DNA of 64,000 nucleotides from Lumbricus terrestris (taxonomy: Eukaryota > Annelida > Clitellata > Crassiclitellata > Lumbricidae). The notes under the pieces were generated by a model. The model searched no databases. It was not told where the DNA came from and saw only the letters and a program-made list of their open reading frames with translations. A program made the position numbers and the translations under genes. The DNA lies in NCBI GenBank assembly GCA_949752735.1, contig OX457039.1, positions 72,169,932 through 72,233,931 on the forward strand, written 5' to 3'. Below, piece after piece: positions 33,027 to 44,265 of this stretch; position 1 is the first letter of the stretch; the number at the start of each line of letters is the position of its first letter.

Positions 33027-36000
33027 TGTGCGACGTTGGGTGAGGACGTTAAAGGGTTAACGAAACCTCAATTAATGAAGTTGGCTAGAAAAGCGTTGTC
33101 GCCTAAACAAGGAAGTGAGGAATGGAAACTTCGGGCGCAAGCGAAGAGGGAGGCCGTTGAATTGGAGCGCCTGAAATTTAAGGAGGACAGAGAATTTGAG
33201 TGGGAGGTGGAGAAAGAGAAATTGAGAATGGCGGCTGAGGCAGAGGAGAAGAAAATGAGAATGGCAGCGGAGGTGGAGGAGAGAAAAATGAGAATGGAGG
33301 CTGAGGCAGAGACAGAGAGAATGAGAATGGCAGCTGAGGCAGAGGAGAGGAAAATGAAAATGGAAGCTGAGGCTGAGGAGAGGAAAATGAAAATGGAAGA
33401 TGAGGCTGAGGAGACGAAAAGGAGATTTGACATAGAGGAGAAACGGATGTCTTTGGAGGTAGACAAACAGAAGTGCGATATTGACTTGCGGACGTTAGAA
33501 TTAGGAGGTGTGCCAGACCGTCCTGTGCAGCACAAGGAGGATTTTCGTTTTGGGGCGGCAATGAAATTTGTTCCTAAATTTGACCCCTCGGATATTGAAC
33601 ACTATTTTGCGGCGTTCGAGCAGGCAATGGCTTTGCATAAAATTCCGATGGAAAAATGGTCGTCCCTTTTGCAGCCACAACTATCGGGAAAGGCGGCAAA
33701 TGTATTTGCGTCTTTGTCTTTGGAGGATTGTGTGAAATATGAGGTTGTTAAATCCACATTACTCACAGCTTATGAACGGATACCGGAGTTCTATCGGAAG
33801 AAATTTCGGGGGTTGAAAAAAGAACCACGGGAGACTTTCGCAAATTACGCGTATAGATTGCAGATACCTTTCCAACGTTGGGTAGAGGGTACAAATTCGT
33901 GGGATGATTTGGCTAAATTTAAAGAGGTCATACAGATGGAGCAATTTGTACAAGCGTTGCCGCTAGAAGTACACAAGTGGCTTTTGGACAAAAGTCCTGA
34001 GACTGTAGCGAGTGCTGCACGTATGGCAGATGAATACGCTGTTTTGTATAAACAGGGGCCGAGTAATTATGCTGGGGGATTCCAAAGGAGTTTTTCTGAG
34101 CGTACAAACCGCTTCTCATGTGACGATAGTGAGAAGAAAGATGTGTGGGAGCGTCAGGGATCAGGGTACAAGGAAGGTGTACGCCATGAGTCAAAATGGA
34201 GTAAGCGTTCGCCTCAAAGAGGGACGTATGGCTTTAAGCAGCAAAATCGTAAAAATGATGACGTCGAGGGGTTTGGAGAGCAGGTCACGTGCTCGTTCTG
34301 CAGAATTCCTGGGCATTTAAGGTCCCAATGTCGGAAATTACAACGAAAGGAGGGGCCTGAAATTGAAAACTGGAGGGGTCCGAAACCCGTGGGTTTAGTA
34401 CAAACTTTGTCGGCGCCTGTTAAGGAACAGAGTTTTCAGAAGCCTATTGAAACTGTTGATAAAATGTATGCTCCTTTCTGTGTGAATGGGTGTGTCATTA
34501 ATGATTTGAATGAACGCAAGGATGGTGTTTTTCTGAGAGACTCAGGTTGTCTTCAATCTTTAGTATCGGCTGAATGGTTGGATGAACATGATTTTGTGCA
34601 GTTAAATGAGACACGCCTTCTGAGAGGTATTTCTGGTCAAATTATGGAGCGCCCTCTTGTGAAAGTGAACGTGGAATGTGCATTTGTGAAAGGCGAAATT
34701 CTCTGTTGTACGCTGAGTTCTTTTCCTATGCATGGTGTGCACGTGGTGATTGGTAATGACGTTGCGCTTTCGGGTGATATTGTGGATGTGGCTATTACGA
34801 CCCGAGCTCAAGCTAAACAATATGCAGAGGAACGCAAGGCGACAGAGAGTGCTGTGTGCAGTGAACCGACGCGTTTGGAGCCGACGATTCTGGGTCAGAG
34901 TGCAGAGTCGGTCGATCGGGATTTATTGACAAATGATTTAATGTGTACGTCTGATGATCAAGCGCATTTAGACGAAGGTGACTTGGAAGCTTTATTCGAG
35001 TCGAATGAAATTGTTGACACTGACTGGCAGGATGTCTGTATTCCGAGATCAGAATTAATTAAGAGGCAAAGAAGTTGTCCTGATTTGATTCCAATGTTTG
35101 AGCTGGCGGAGAATAAATCGAAGGGCGATGACCGTGTACAACCGTATGAGTTAGTGGAAGGTGTGTTGATACGTCGGTGGGACGACAAGTTAACACCATT
35201 TAAGATGGGTGTGTCACAGATTGTGGTTCCACGTCAGTTGAGAATGCAATTGTTGCATGTGGCCCATGATATACCAGCATCGGGTCATCTGGGAACACAA
35301 AAGACTTTAGACAGACTGTTGAAGCATTTCTGGTGGCCACTTGTGAATAAGGATGTACGTGAGTACTGTCGTTCATGTGATGTTTGTCAACGGTTGGGTA
35401 AAGGTAACAGAAATTATAGAGCGCCTATGGTTAGTGTGCCTGTTATGCAAGAAGTGTTTGAACGTCTCGCGATGGACATCGTTGGTCCTTTAAGTGTTTG
35501 TGCCTTAACGGGTAACAGATTTATCTTGACTGTGATTGATTTAGCATCGCATTTCCCGTTTGCATTTCCTTTAAAGATGCATACGGCCCAGGATGTTGCG
35601 AAATGTTTGTGTGAGGTGTTTACGATGTTCGGTTTTCCGAAAGAACTACTTTCTGATTGTGGGACTGAGTTCATGTCTGATTTGATGCAGGTGTTTGTGC
35701 ATGAATGTGGCATTGTACAATTGAAGACTAGTCCTTATAGACCACAGACGAATGGTTCGTGTGAAAGAGTCCATCGTACCATGAAAGATATGTTGAAAGC
35801 GGTGGCTGAAACGTATCCGGGTTCGTGGGATGCCATGCTCCCTTGGATTTTGTTTGCGTATAGGGAAGTTCCTGTGCAGGGTACTGGTTTTTCTGCCTTT
35901 GACTTAATGTATGGTAGAGATGTGCGTGGTATGCTTCAGTTAATGAAAGAGGCATGGTTGTCAAAAGATGTTGCAAATGAAGTATCTGGAAAGAATGTGA

Positions 36001-37865
36001 TTGAATATGTCTTGCAGTTGCGTGAGCGTATGCGTGTTGGGTTGCACATGGCAAGTGAAAATGCTGTTGTTGCTAAGGCTAAGTCGAAGCAAATTTATGA
36101 TAAACATTCGAAGGTTGTGACTTTTGAGGAAGGTGAAAAGGTGTTACTTTTGATTCCATTGGTGGGTAAACCCTTACAGGCCAAGTATTGTGGACCTTAT
36201 GTGGTATTACGTCGTCTGGGTCCGGTTGATTATTTGGTATGTACGCCGGATAGACGAAAAACGGAACGAGTGGTACATGTGAATTTGATGAAGCGATATG
36301 TGGATCGTTTGGATGTGATGCATGATGTATCGAAAGATGATGTGATTGCTTCTGTGTTGTTGGTGAATACGGATGTGAAGGTGACTGAGTTGACTTTAGA
36401 GGATAAAGTCTTACAATGTAATGTGTCTGCTGAATGTCGTGATGAATTACGTGATGTTTTGCATGACTTTGCACATGTCTTTAGTAAATCACCGGGTAAA
36501 ACCAACATGGTGTCACATAGGATTGAGTTGGTCGAAGGTGGTCGTCCTGTTCGACAATCACCTTATAGGTTGAATCCTGAGAGGATGGCTAAGGTGGAGA
36601 AAGAGGTGGAACAGTTGTTGAAGGCTGGGATTATTGAGGAGTCTGAGAGTCCTTGGGCGGCTCCGATCGTTATGGTTCCTAAGCCAGACGGTACGGATCG
36701 CTTATGTTCAGATTTCAGAAAACTGAATGGGTTATCCGTAGCGGATCCATTTCCGATGCCCCGGGTGGAGGTCTTAATTGATCGACTGGGAAAATCCCGT
36801 TATTTGACAAAATTGGATATGACCAAAGGGTATTGGCAGATTCCAATGCATCCTGATTCAGTCCCGTTGACTGCTTTTGTTACCCCGAAGGGTCATTATC
36901 AGTGGAAATATATGAGTTTTGGCTTGAAAAACGCTCCTGCCTCATTTTCCAGATTAATTACGAAAGTTCTGAATGGATTGAATGATTTTTGTGATGCATA
37001 TCTGGATGATATAATCATTTTCAGTTTGGAATGGTCGGATCATTTGATACACTTGAGGAAGGTGTTGAGTAGGATTGCGGATGCATGTTTGACTTTGAAT
37101 CTAGCTAAATGTGTATTTGCAAATGCTGAAGTGGATTTTTTGGGTCACCACATTGGAGTGGATGGTGTCCAGCCACGGGTAAAGAAGGTGGAAGCGGTGT
37201 TGCGTTTTCCCAGGCCATGCAATAAGAAGCAGGTGCAATCGTTTCTCGGGCTTGCAGGGTATTATAAGCGTTATTTACCTCATTACTCTGACATTGCTTT
37301 GCCGCTGACGGCGTTAACGAAGAAAGGGATTCCTTTTCGATGGAATGAGGAAGCAGAGAGTGCCTTTGTGGATTTGAATTCTCGTCTTGCTTCTCAACCT
37401 ATTCTTATACCTCCTGACTTTTCTAAACAGTTTTGTGTTGGTGTTGACGCATCTCAATTCTGTGTGGGAGCCTGCTTGTTTCAGATACACGAAGAACTGG
37501 AGCATCCGATTTGCTACATCAGCAGGAAGCTGCTCGCGCATGAGGTTCGATACTCAACCATTGAGAAGGAGTCGTTGGCACTGATGGTCGCGTTACGAGC
37601 CTTCAGTGTGTACTTCGGGTCCGCACTGGTCCTTGTGTATACGGATCACAAGCCTCTGCAGTTCATCCGGCAGATGGCTAATAAAAACATGAAGCTCCTG
37701 CGTTGGAGTTTGGAACTGGAACAGTACAATCTGGACATTCGGCATCGTCCGGGCAGGTTAAATGTCCTCCCGGATATTCTCAGCCGTCCGTCTCAGTTGT
37801 CAGAGGACAGCAACAGTTCAGTCACTTCCACAGTAAAAAATAAAGTCGTCACAGTTGTCAAATAA
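33027..37865 (+). CDS. Gag-Pol polyprotein (Gmr1-like)
   Basis: Residues are counted from 33036. 35-150: charged heptad-like coiled coil with MRMAAEAEE-type repeats. About 170-340: capsid with a SCAN-like block (WSSLLQPQLSGKAANVF and EQFVQALPLEVHKWL). 419-432: CCHC zinc knuckle CSFCRIPGHLRSQC. 502-504: protease DSG. 741 onward: integrase HHCC finger (HVAHDIPASGHLG). Integrase catalytic D814, D874 and E910 have DD35E spacing, and GPY lies at 1053-1055. Reverse transcriptase follows with YLDD at 1322-1325. RNase H has D1471 in GVDAS and TDHKPL. All catalytic residues I can check are present, and the frame has no internal stop after 33027. Integrase before RT is the notable feature. Expression would be as one fusion with no gag-pol frameshift. 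Confidence 0.93.
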   Translation, partial: CATLGEDVKGLTKPQLMKLARKALSPKQGSEEWKLRAQAKREAVELERLKFKEDREFEWEVEKEKLRMAAEAEEKKMRMAAEVEERKMRMEAEAETERMRMAAEAEERKMKMEAEAEERKMKMEDEAEETKRRFDIEEKRMSLEVDKQKCDIDLRTLELGGVPDRPVQHKEDFRFGAAMKFVPKFDPSDIEHYFAAFEQAMALHKIPMEKWSSLLQPQLSGKAANVFASLSLEDCVKYEVVKSTLLTAYERIPEFYRKKFRGLKKEPRETFANYAYRLQIPFQRWVEGTNSWDDLAKFKEVIQMEQFVQALPLEVHKWLLDKSPETVASAARMADEYAVLYKQGPSNYAGGFQRSFSERTNRFSCDDSEKKDVWERQGSGYKEGVRHESKWSKRSPQRGTYGFKQQNRKNDDVEGFGEQVTCSFCRIPGHLRSQCRKLQRKEGPEIENWRGPKPVGLVQTLSAPVKEQSFQKPIETVDKMYAPFCVNGCVINDLNERKDGVFLRDSGCLQSLVSAEWLDEHDFVQLNETRLLRGISGQIMERPLVKVNVECAFVKGEILCCTLSSFPMHGVHVVIGNDVALSGDIVDVAITTRAQAKQYAEERKATESAVCSEPTRLEPTILGQSAESVDRDLLTNDLMCTSDDQAHLDEGDLEALFESNEIVDTDWQDVCIPRSELIKRQRSCPDLIPMFELAENKSKGDDRVQPYELVEGVLIRRWDDKLTPFKMGVSQIVVPRQLRMQLLHVAHDIPASGHLGTQKTLDRLLKHFWWPLVNKDVREYCRSCDVCQRLGKGNRNYRAPMVSVPVMQEVFERLAMDIVGPLSVCALTGNRFILTVIDLASHFPFAFPLKMHTAQDVAKCLCEVFTMFGFPKELLSDCGTEFMSDLMQVFVHECGIVQLKTSPYRPQTNGSCERVHRTMKDMLKAVAETYPGSWDAMLPWILFAYREVPVQGTGFSAFDLMYGRDVRGMLQLMKEAWLSKDVANEVSGKNVIEYVLQLRERMRVGLHMASENAVVAKAKSKQIYDKHSKVVTFEEGEKVLLLIPLVGKPLQAKYCGPYVVLRRLGPVDYLVCTPDRRKTERVVHVNLMKRYVDRLDVMHDVSKDDVIASVLLVNTDVKVTELTLEDKVLQCNVSAECRDELRDVLHDFAHVFSKSPGKTNMVSHRIELVEGGRPVRQSPYRLNPERMAKVEKEVEQLLKAGIIEESESPWAAPIVMVPKPDGTDRLCSDFRKLNGLSVADPFPMPRVEVLIDRLGKSRYLTKLDMTKGYWQIPMHPDSVPLTAFVTPKGHYQWKYMSFGLKNAPASFSRLITKVLNGLNDFCDAYLDDIIIFSLEWSDHLIHLRKVLSRIADACLTLNLAKCVFANAEVDFLGHHIGVDGVQPRVKKVEAVLRFPRPCNKKQVQSFLGLAGYYKRYLPHYSDIALPLTALTKKGIPFRWNEEAESAFVDLNSRLASQPILIPPDFSKQFCVGVDASQFCVGACLFQIHEELEHPICYISRKLLAHEVRYSTIEKESLALMVALRAFSVYFGSALVLVYTDHKPLQFIRQMANKNMKLLRWSLELEQYNLDIRHRPGRLNVLPDILSRPSQLSEDSNSSVTSTVKNKVVTVVK

Positions 37866-38380
37866 GGACGTCCGTCAATTGAAAGTTTCGAACAGAACAC
37901 TTCAGTGAGTGTCTGGTCTGCGTGTAGCAGCCACTTTCCAGAAAAAGTGGTGGAAGCTTCATCGCCTTTTTCAAGAATTACTCAAGAGTTGGGGGTTCTT
38001 GTTGGGGGTTCTTGTTGGGGAAATTAGGTTCTCTGTTAGCGTGCAGTGGTTGACACTGTTCTCGTTCGTCTCGTTTGGCTTTGGCCAATGACATGTTAAA
38101 CTTTTTGGCTCATTTTTGTATACACGTTGAGTGTCCAAATTTTTTTTCGTGTGTTATAGTTTATATGATTCGAACTTTTGAATGACTTTGAATTATATGA
38201 ACGCTCAGTTAATTATGATGATGCTTTAGTTAGTAGTTTGTGCTGCGTTAGTTGTTGCAATGAATTGCTTAGTACGCTAACTTGTAACGATATAGTGCTT
38301 TGCGATTCTTGATGCTATGAACTTGTAGGCGTAGCGTTTGTTGCTATATTTCGTCGTCCCCTCAGGACTCCTCATGCTTT

Positions 38381-38393
38381 TGGGAGGGGGATA
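38381..38393 (+). promoter_or_regulatory. Polypurine tract of the retrotransposon
   Basis: GGGAGGGGGA ends two or three bases before the 3' LTR. This is the expected position for the plus-strand DNA primer. Confidence 0.75.
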
Positions 38394-38826
38394 TGTAGCC
38401 ATTAGGTGTCTACGGCCCTTCTACTCTTCCGTACTCTTTCTGTCTTGGGATGCGTGGGTGTATTGTGGGTTGGGCATTGCCTATATAAGCCTTGGCTTTC
38501 GTGGCTAACGTCCCTGTTCTGCGGTTGTGGTGATGTGTGAGGCTGGTGGGTTTGATGTCTCTCGTTGAGTGTGGTCCGTCTTCTACGTCGCCGTCTCGCC
38601 CTGTTGGTGTTCTGGCAGTTCATCTGTCTTCCTGGGCTTCGTTAGCCGTTGTCTGCTGTGCTGTCAACCGTACTGCTTCGTCTGGTTTGTCAACTTTGGT
38701 TCTACTAGACGGTAACCTTTGTTATTTGCTGTAAATATTGCTTGTATGAATAAATCGACCTTATTTTACAAAAGTTGGGACCTTATCTTTTGATAGTCAT
38801 CCTCGTAGACGGCCGTGAACCTTACA
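38394..38826 (+). repeat. 3' LTR
   Basis: 433 bp, nearly identical to the 5' LTR. TATA region TATATAAG; poly(A) signal AATAAA near 38749. Confidence 0.93.
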
Positions 38827-38830
38827 ACAT

Positions 38831-38881
38831 ATACATGATGATCAATAAAGTATATTGATTGATTGATTGATTGATTGATTA
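38831..38881 (+). repeat. (GATT)n run after AATAAAG
   Basis: 'gatcaataaagtatattgatt' followed by GATT repeats. The form resembles a LINE 3' end, and the retrotransposon appears to have inserted just inside it. Confidence 0.5.
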
Positions 38882-39188
38882 TTCAAAAGCATTTCATTAT
38901 GAAATGTTGCAAATGCATTTATTGGGCCACAGGCGGATCCAGAAATTTTCTAAGGGAGCTACAAATTTTGGCTTGGGTCTTAAACAAGGTTCCGCTATAA
39001 TCTTTGGCCGTAAAATCTTGGTTCTGGGAAAAATTTCGTCGCTGTCAAATCAGACGATCTTTTTTGTCATTTGGCGGAAATGTCAGAAAAAAGATAGCAT
39101 TTTGTAGTCATTTGGTCGAAATCTCGGGCAAAATTTATAATTTCCCAGAAAGCCATATACCATTTTCCCCGACAAAAAAGGTGATTAC

Positions 39189-40057
39189 CAGTGGCGTAGC
39201 AAGGTTTTTTGGGGCCTTTATGCAGGGCTTCGGTGGTGGGCCCCTCCGGCCATTACTTGAACCTCCTCGATTTCAAACAAAAAAGCTGTACCAAAACGCC
39301 TGGCTCTTTTTCGATAGACTCTATTTGCATTATTTCGAACCCGAAATTAAATACAAATTAGCTCATTACAATTTCAATTATTTTCTCCGGTTAGTCTTTA
39401 TAATCATTTCTATCATAGACTACCAGAGAAAATTCAATTTGAGTACTTGCCAAATTTATAAACAAAAATTGTTTCATCTGTTTAAGTGTGAATTGTCATC
39501 ATCCACACTTAAATTCTGTCAAACAGTTGGGTTAGTTGACTAAAAAAAAAACAATATAACAAATTGGTATAATGTGAAGTGACTCCAGAAGAAACCAAAA
39601 ATTCCGAAATGTAAAAATGTTCACTTGGGCGAATTCCCTGGCGCAAAAATAGTTGAGATGCCTTCGTTCCTGAATCCTTTGGTAATGCAGCTGGTATCCC
39701 ACCATAGTTTCCGAAGCGCTTCTCTGCTCGGTGTCAATATATCCACCACCGCCTCAGCACTGATCACCACTGATCAGTGATCACTACAGTAGGCCTACAT
39801 GATGTAGACTTGATTACATTCTGAATATTCCGAAAGTAAAAACTTCAATCTAACCACCAGGGCCCCTAGTGCAGTTTGCACAATCCATTGCAACGCCACC
39901 GCCGTAGGCCGACATGTAGATAGGCCTATAAACACATTCTGAATAATTCTTGAAATACAAAATTGACTCTGACCGCCGGGGCCCCTCAACAGCCGGTGGC
40001 CCTTGCACATGTGCATTGTGCACTGCACAAGCTGCATCACCCATTGCTACGCCACTG
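39189..40057. mobile_element. hAT-like element, 869 bp, with duplicated tail
   Basis: The ends CAGTGGCGTAGCAA...TTGCTACGCCACTG are inverted repeats. The flanks GTGATTAC (39181-39188) and GTGATGAC (40058-40065) match at 7 of 8 positions, as expected for hAT. The right part contains two related blocks (about 39795-39912 and 39915-40057), each with 'acattctgaat', 'aaaatt' or 'aacttc', 'ggcccct' and a degenerate end. This suggests an internal tail duplication. No transposase frame. Confidence 0.8.
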
Positions 40058-40065
40058 GTGATGAC

Positions 40066-41880
40066 CTTTTTTTAGTATAGGCTTACACTAATTAAGTCTA
40101 ATTTTCTCCCATTTACTCTGTTTTCTCTCTCACCTTTAGACCTACCCACTATATACATTAGGGTGCTACTAAAAAAATAAGTTTGTAATTTTATCTTCCC
40201 ACCCTCCAAATATGTATCCATTGTTGAAATAATAAGATTCACAAGATTTGGAAGCATTCTAAAGATATTTACTGGTAGCTCAACGTGGTTAAAGTTTTTA
40301 GCATTCGACAATGTTAATATCTATGCTGTTTCAATGGTTAAGATACGTTAGGCCTACTATGAAGGGTATTCACTATTGCTAAGTTAGTGATGGGTAATTG
40401 AGCACAGCACTTAGTCTACTGGTGAGCAACAGTAGACTCCTTAGTAACTAGAAATGTATTGCAGTGCCTCTCTGCAGCAACTTATTACAGAAATTGATTC
40501 TGTTTTTCATAGTGATCAAGGACACCATTGAATAAATCAGCGGCATTGTTGACCACCATCAGACTCTCAGCTCATATTGGAGCACTAGCATACTCAGAAA
40601 TGCTCTCTCAAGTGCTAGGGTGAAGGTCCTAAGGACAAGAAGTCATGTGATATTCCAATTGCCACAAGAAGCTGCTAAGTATGTTGTGGAAACCATCGCT
40701 GCATTGGTATAGTAACAGTACATGTGCCATGCAGAAAAACGTGTCAAGGAGTTTGCCCATGAGTTTCTTTACTTAGGGCTGTGACCATTGCTTCCTTCCA
40801 GAGGAACCATTGTATCAAAGAAAGTAAGACCATTTAGGATTTCACCTAGATGCTACAAATGACTACAGAGGAACTTGATTGCTGAATCGGCAACAGTTTG
40901 GTTGTTTGCCTGTATGCATCAAACTCATGCGGAAGATTCAAGTCGTTCAATGTGAGGATCATGCATGTGCGTACAGACACTTAATGTACAACTTCACAAA
41001 TGCTTTGAACTCTTGGAGAGCTGACAACTCACGTTTGGTGACGTTTATTGAGAGTGAAATAAGTAGCTTTTAAAACTGTATGTGACCTTGCCATCCATCT
41101 ATAGGCTAACTAGCTCTAGGATGCATGGGCTCCAGGGGCATGGATACGCACATATTCCCCACTTTCCACTCCTTCTAAAAATATCAGTGCCAGGCGAAAG
41201 AGCTCATAGTGGTCCCAACAGTCTTGGCTGAATATCATTGAGCTGGATGAGCTCGATAAACTCACTTTGCATTGGATTCAAACCAGCGCAGTTGTTATCA
41301 CCTTTATACCGTTTTCATACCGGATCTGCTTCAAATAATTATGTATATGTGAGTCTCTAAATCTGTTAAATTATATCTTGATGTTATGCCACTGGAGTCC
41401 CCATCTGGTGTTGAACGTTTTGGCATCGACTAATTCCATGATTTTGGTCTACAAACCAAGCTCATTCGCTTTTGTACAGACAAAACACAGGCACCATCAT
41501 GAAGGCATGTAGTGCTGGAAGTTGTATGAAATGACATATACAGTCTTTATTTAGCCTTTTTTGGTTTATCCATGTTATTATAACAACAACCAAGAATTGG
41601 GAAAGATTAAAAATTACAAGTAACATTATTATCCTTAGTCAGTATGAACAATGAGTCACAGCACAGTCTGTTCTCTGTAGATATAAGTTATTTCCATACG
41701 CGATTTCGAAGAAATGATGTGATACGCTACTATAAACTACTAGCGCGCTGAGCTACCTCTAAATATTCATCAATCTGAATAAAATTTGCAACACATGAGT
41801 TTCTTGTCATAGAAAACATGTTTAGGTGGTGGGAAACTGGATTGGGCAAAATAATTTTTTGACCATGCATTTCGTTGGCA
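40066..41880. other. Gene-free stretch with unassigned short frames
   Basis: The longest frames are 64-79 codons without recognisable domains. A frame at 40879-41073 (ends RLVTFIESEISSF) sits in sequence that looks less AT-rich and could be an old gene or transposon remnant. I cannot name it. Confidence 0.3.
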
Positions 41881-41883
41881 CCC

Positions 41884-41885
<2 letters not shown>

Positions 41886-41949
<64 letters not shown>
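41886..41949. repeat. (TA)n microsatellite
   Basis: 32 TA dinucleotides in an unbroken run. Confidence 0.97.
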
Positions 41950-41951
<2 letters not shown>

Positions 41952-43040
41952 TAGGCCTATTGTTCAAAACCTGTAGGTCTACGAAACTAGCTCATGGGGA
42001 AGAGCCTACGAAACTGACGCGGAGCCACGTCCACTTTCCTCGGCAAAATAGCTGGTGAGAAATAAGGAAATTTCTAAATGGGGGAAGCCATGACCGGATT
42101 TGCCCCCGGCTCCGCCCCTGTATTTTCCTGTATTTAAAGTTCGTCAGTGAGGTCCGAGGGCTACTACAAACCATTCAAGCCGCCGCGTAGGGACCCTGAG
42201 CAAGTCATTTACTCGCGATTAGCCCTAGGCTTATTCTGCCCTGAAAAGGCAAAACACAGTAACTCGGAAAACCAATATTTTGTACAAACTCGATTTGAAA
42301 ATTTATTTGAAATATCTCGGAATCTGTTTGTTCAATCCAAGAGAAATTTTCACCATAAATGAAATAAACTGTGTTTTATTTCTTGGTAACATTTAAATAT
42401 TTTTAACAATATTATTTATCCATCAAAATAGTCAAAATCAACCCCCCAAACTGAAATCCTGGCGCCGCCACTGTATTACAGTAAGTAGGCCTAATATCAC
42501 GGTATGTTATAAAACTTCTTGTAAAATAATGATGTTAACATCAACTAAAAACTTATCATTTTCGTCAAATTTTCTGGGGGGGATGTCAATTCTGGAGGGT
42601 ACTTTCAGACACGTCAAGAGACGTCTAGATTAAACACTGATTGTAGCCTAGTCTAGCCTACAGTAACTGTAGTTGTTATTCCGAGTCGTCTGAATCACAG
42701 TAATGGCAGAAATAGCCTAAAGTTGAATTTTGTAATTTTGTTGTAAATGTATATTACTGTTGTGTGAACGTTGACGTGCCATGCAAGTCAATGAACACTA
42801 AACACTAAACACTAAACAATAAACACTGCCTTCAGCGCATGCACCGATCTACTAGAGACAATTTCTTACACACTGGAATCGCTCTTCCTTTTTGTTTCTT
42901 ACAGCACCAAAAGTCTTAATAAAGCTTCTGAAGTAGCATACCCGTAACCTAGCCTACCTAGATCTTTTCTGGAGATTCTTCTTCTATGCCTATATACTTG
43001 TTTGCTACTTTCTTACAATAATACAATACAATTAAGCATT
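41950..43040. other. Gene-free stretch with two hAT-like right ends
   Basis: 'cccggctccgcccctg' (ends 42119) and 'tggcgccgccactg' (ends 42473) read on minus as CAGGGGCGGAGCC and CAGTGGCGGCGCC, both hAT-like termini. No partners or target duplications are evident. Four near-identical 'aaacact' units lie at 42795-42825. Confidence 0.35.
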
Positions 43041-43044
43041 TCTA

Positions 43045-43047
<3 letters not shown>

Positions 43048-43112
<65 letters not shown>

Positions 43113-43126
43113 CCTCTATCTGTCTC

Positions 43127-43185
<59 letters not shown>

Positions 43186-43194
43186 CCCTCCCTC

Positions 43195-43260
<66 letters not shown>
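43048..43260. repeat. (CT)n-(CTGT)n-(CT)n compound microsatellite
   Basis: A CT run, then CTGT repeats, then a second CT run. Open frames on both strands here are artefacts. Confidence 0.97.
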
Positions 43261-43264
<4 letters not shown>

Positions 43265-44054
43265 ATTGCCTGTTGTGTAGCGCATTAGAAATTCTTCAGT
43301 TTACGATTACGATGACAATGCGTCATAAGTTATTTATAGCAAGTGAGTAGCTATTAATCTGAGCAGTTGAGCAGCTCACAAGAATTTCCATCCACTCGAA
43401 AAGTTTAAGATGCTCTTTAAGACGCTGATAAAACCTTCGAACTTCACATCAAATGTAATTTAGATTGCTGTAAAAATTTGTGCTCACTTGAACAAGTTAA
43501 AGCAGGCCTAGTCCAGGGTCTGAATTGTGAAATTTGAAATATGGCTTGGGTTTGAAAAAAATCGCATATGCCCTGATGTTTAAACCAGAATATTTTTTTA
43601 CGATTCAGGAAATAAGCTAGTATCCTATATTAAGCCTATGTGCTAAGTGCCGGCTCTTGGGTCCCAAGTTGAGGGCCTCAAAGTTGCAAGGGACCTCCAA
43701 ATTTAGCTGGTCATTAAGCCTATGTGATAATATTAATTTATCAAACTCGTGCATTCACAATTTGCAAAATTGAGGACCCCAAGCCGGGTTTCGGAGGTCT
43801 CAACAGTCAAGCACTGCTTTAGGCTTACCACCATGTTTGGCACTGCTTTAGGTTTAACACCATGTTTGGCACTGCTTTAGGCTTACCACCATGTTTGGCA
43901 CTGCTTTAGGCCCTATAAAAAATAATAAAAAAATATCATTTTCAACCTTTGTGCTATATATTCATTAAATTTCCCAAAAAACAGGCAGAACGCTATATAG
44001 GTTTACATTAGCACAATGGACAGCAGCTTAAGGCTACTTAGTACCGTACTTATT

Positions 44055-44265
44055 CATTCATTCATTCATTCCGAAAATTTATATAGCGCCCCTTCAAGAA
44101 GCCTACTCAGAGGCGCTCCCAGTCCAGCCACAGCTAAAAAGATAGGTCTTGAGCAACTTGTAGAAAGCAGGCAAATTATTCCGAGGTAGGCCTAGTAAGC
44201 GTAGTGCAAGTGGGAGCCCATTCCATGTGGACGGGCCAACAACCGAGAAGGCTCGACGCTGTCTT
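44055..44265 (-). mobile_element. LINE 3' end with GAAT tail
   Basis: Read on minus: RRAFSVVGPSTWNGLPLALR and LPAFYKLLKTYLF, then the tail GGGAGCGCCTCTGAGTAGGC, TTGAAGGGGCGCTATATAAA and GAAT repeats. It is the same family as 53800-54300. Confidence 0.8.

Larger units (their letters stand above)
32202..38826 (+). mobile_element. Gmr1-type Ty3/gypsy LTR retrotransposon, near-intact
   Basis: TG...CA long terminal repeats (32202-32638 and 38394-38826) enclose a 1609-codon gag-pol frame. ACAT occurs directly on both sides (32198-32201 and 38827-38830). The two LTRs differ only by a 4-bp TA slippage and one A/G change, so insertion looks recent. Pol order is protease, integrase, reverse transcriptase, RNase H. 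That order is Ty1/copia-like, but the RT and the integrase GPY/F module are Ty3/gypsy-like: the signature of the Gmr1 group. One in-frame stop lies in the gag leader. Confidence 0.95.

Noticed and set aside
43002..43285. Ser/Leu and Arg/Glu repeat proteins
   Set aside because: Translations of a CT/CTGT microsatellite.
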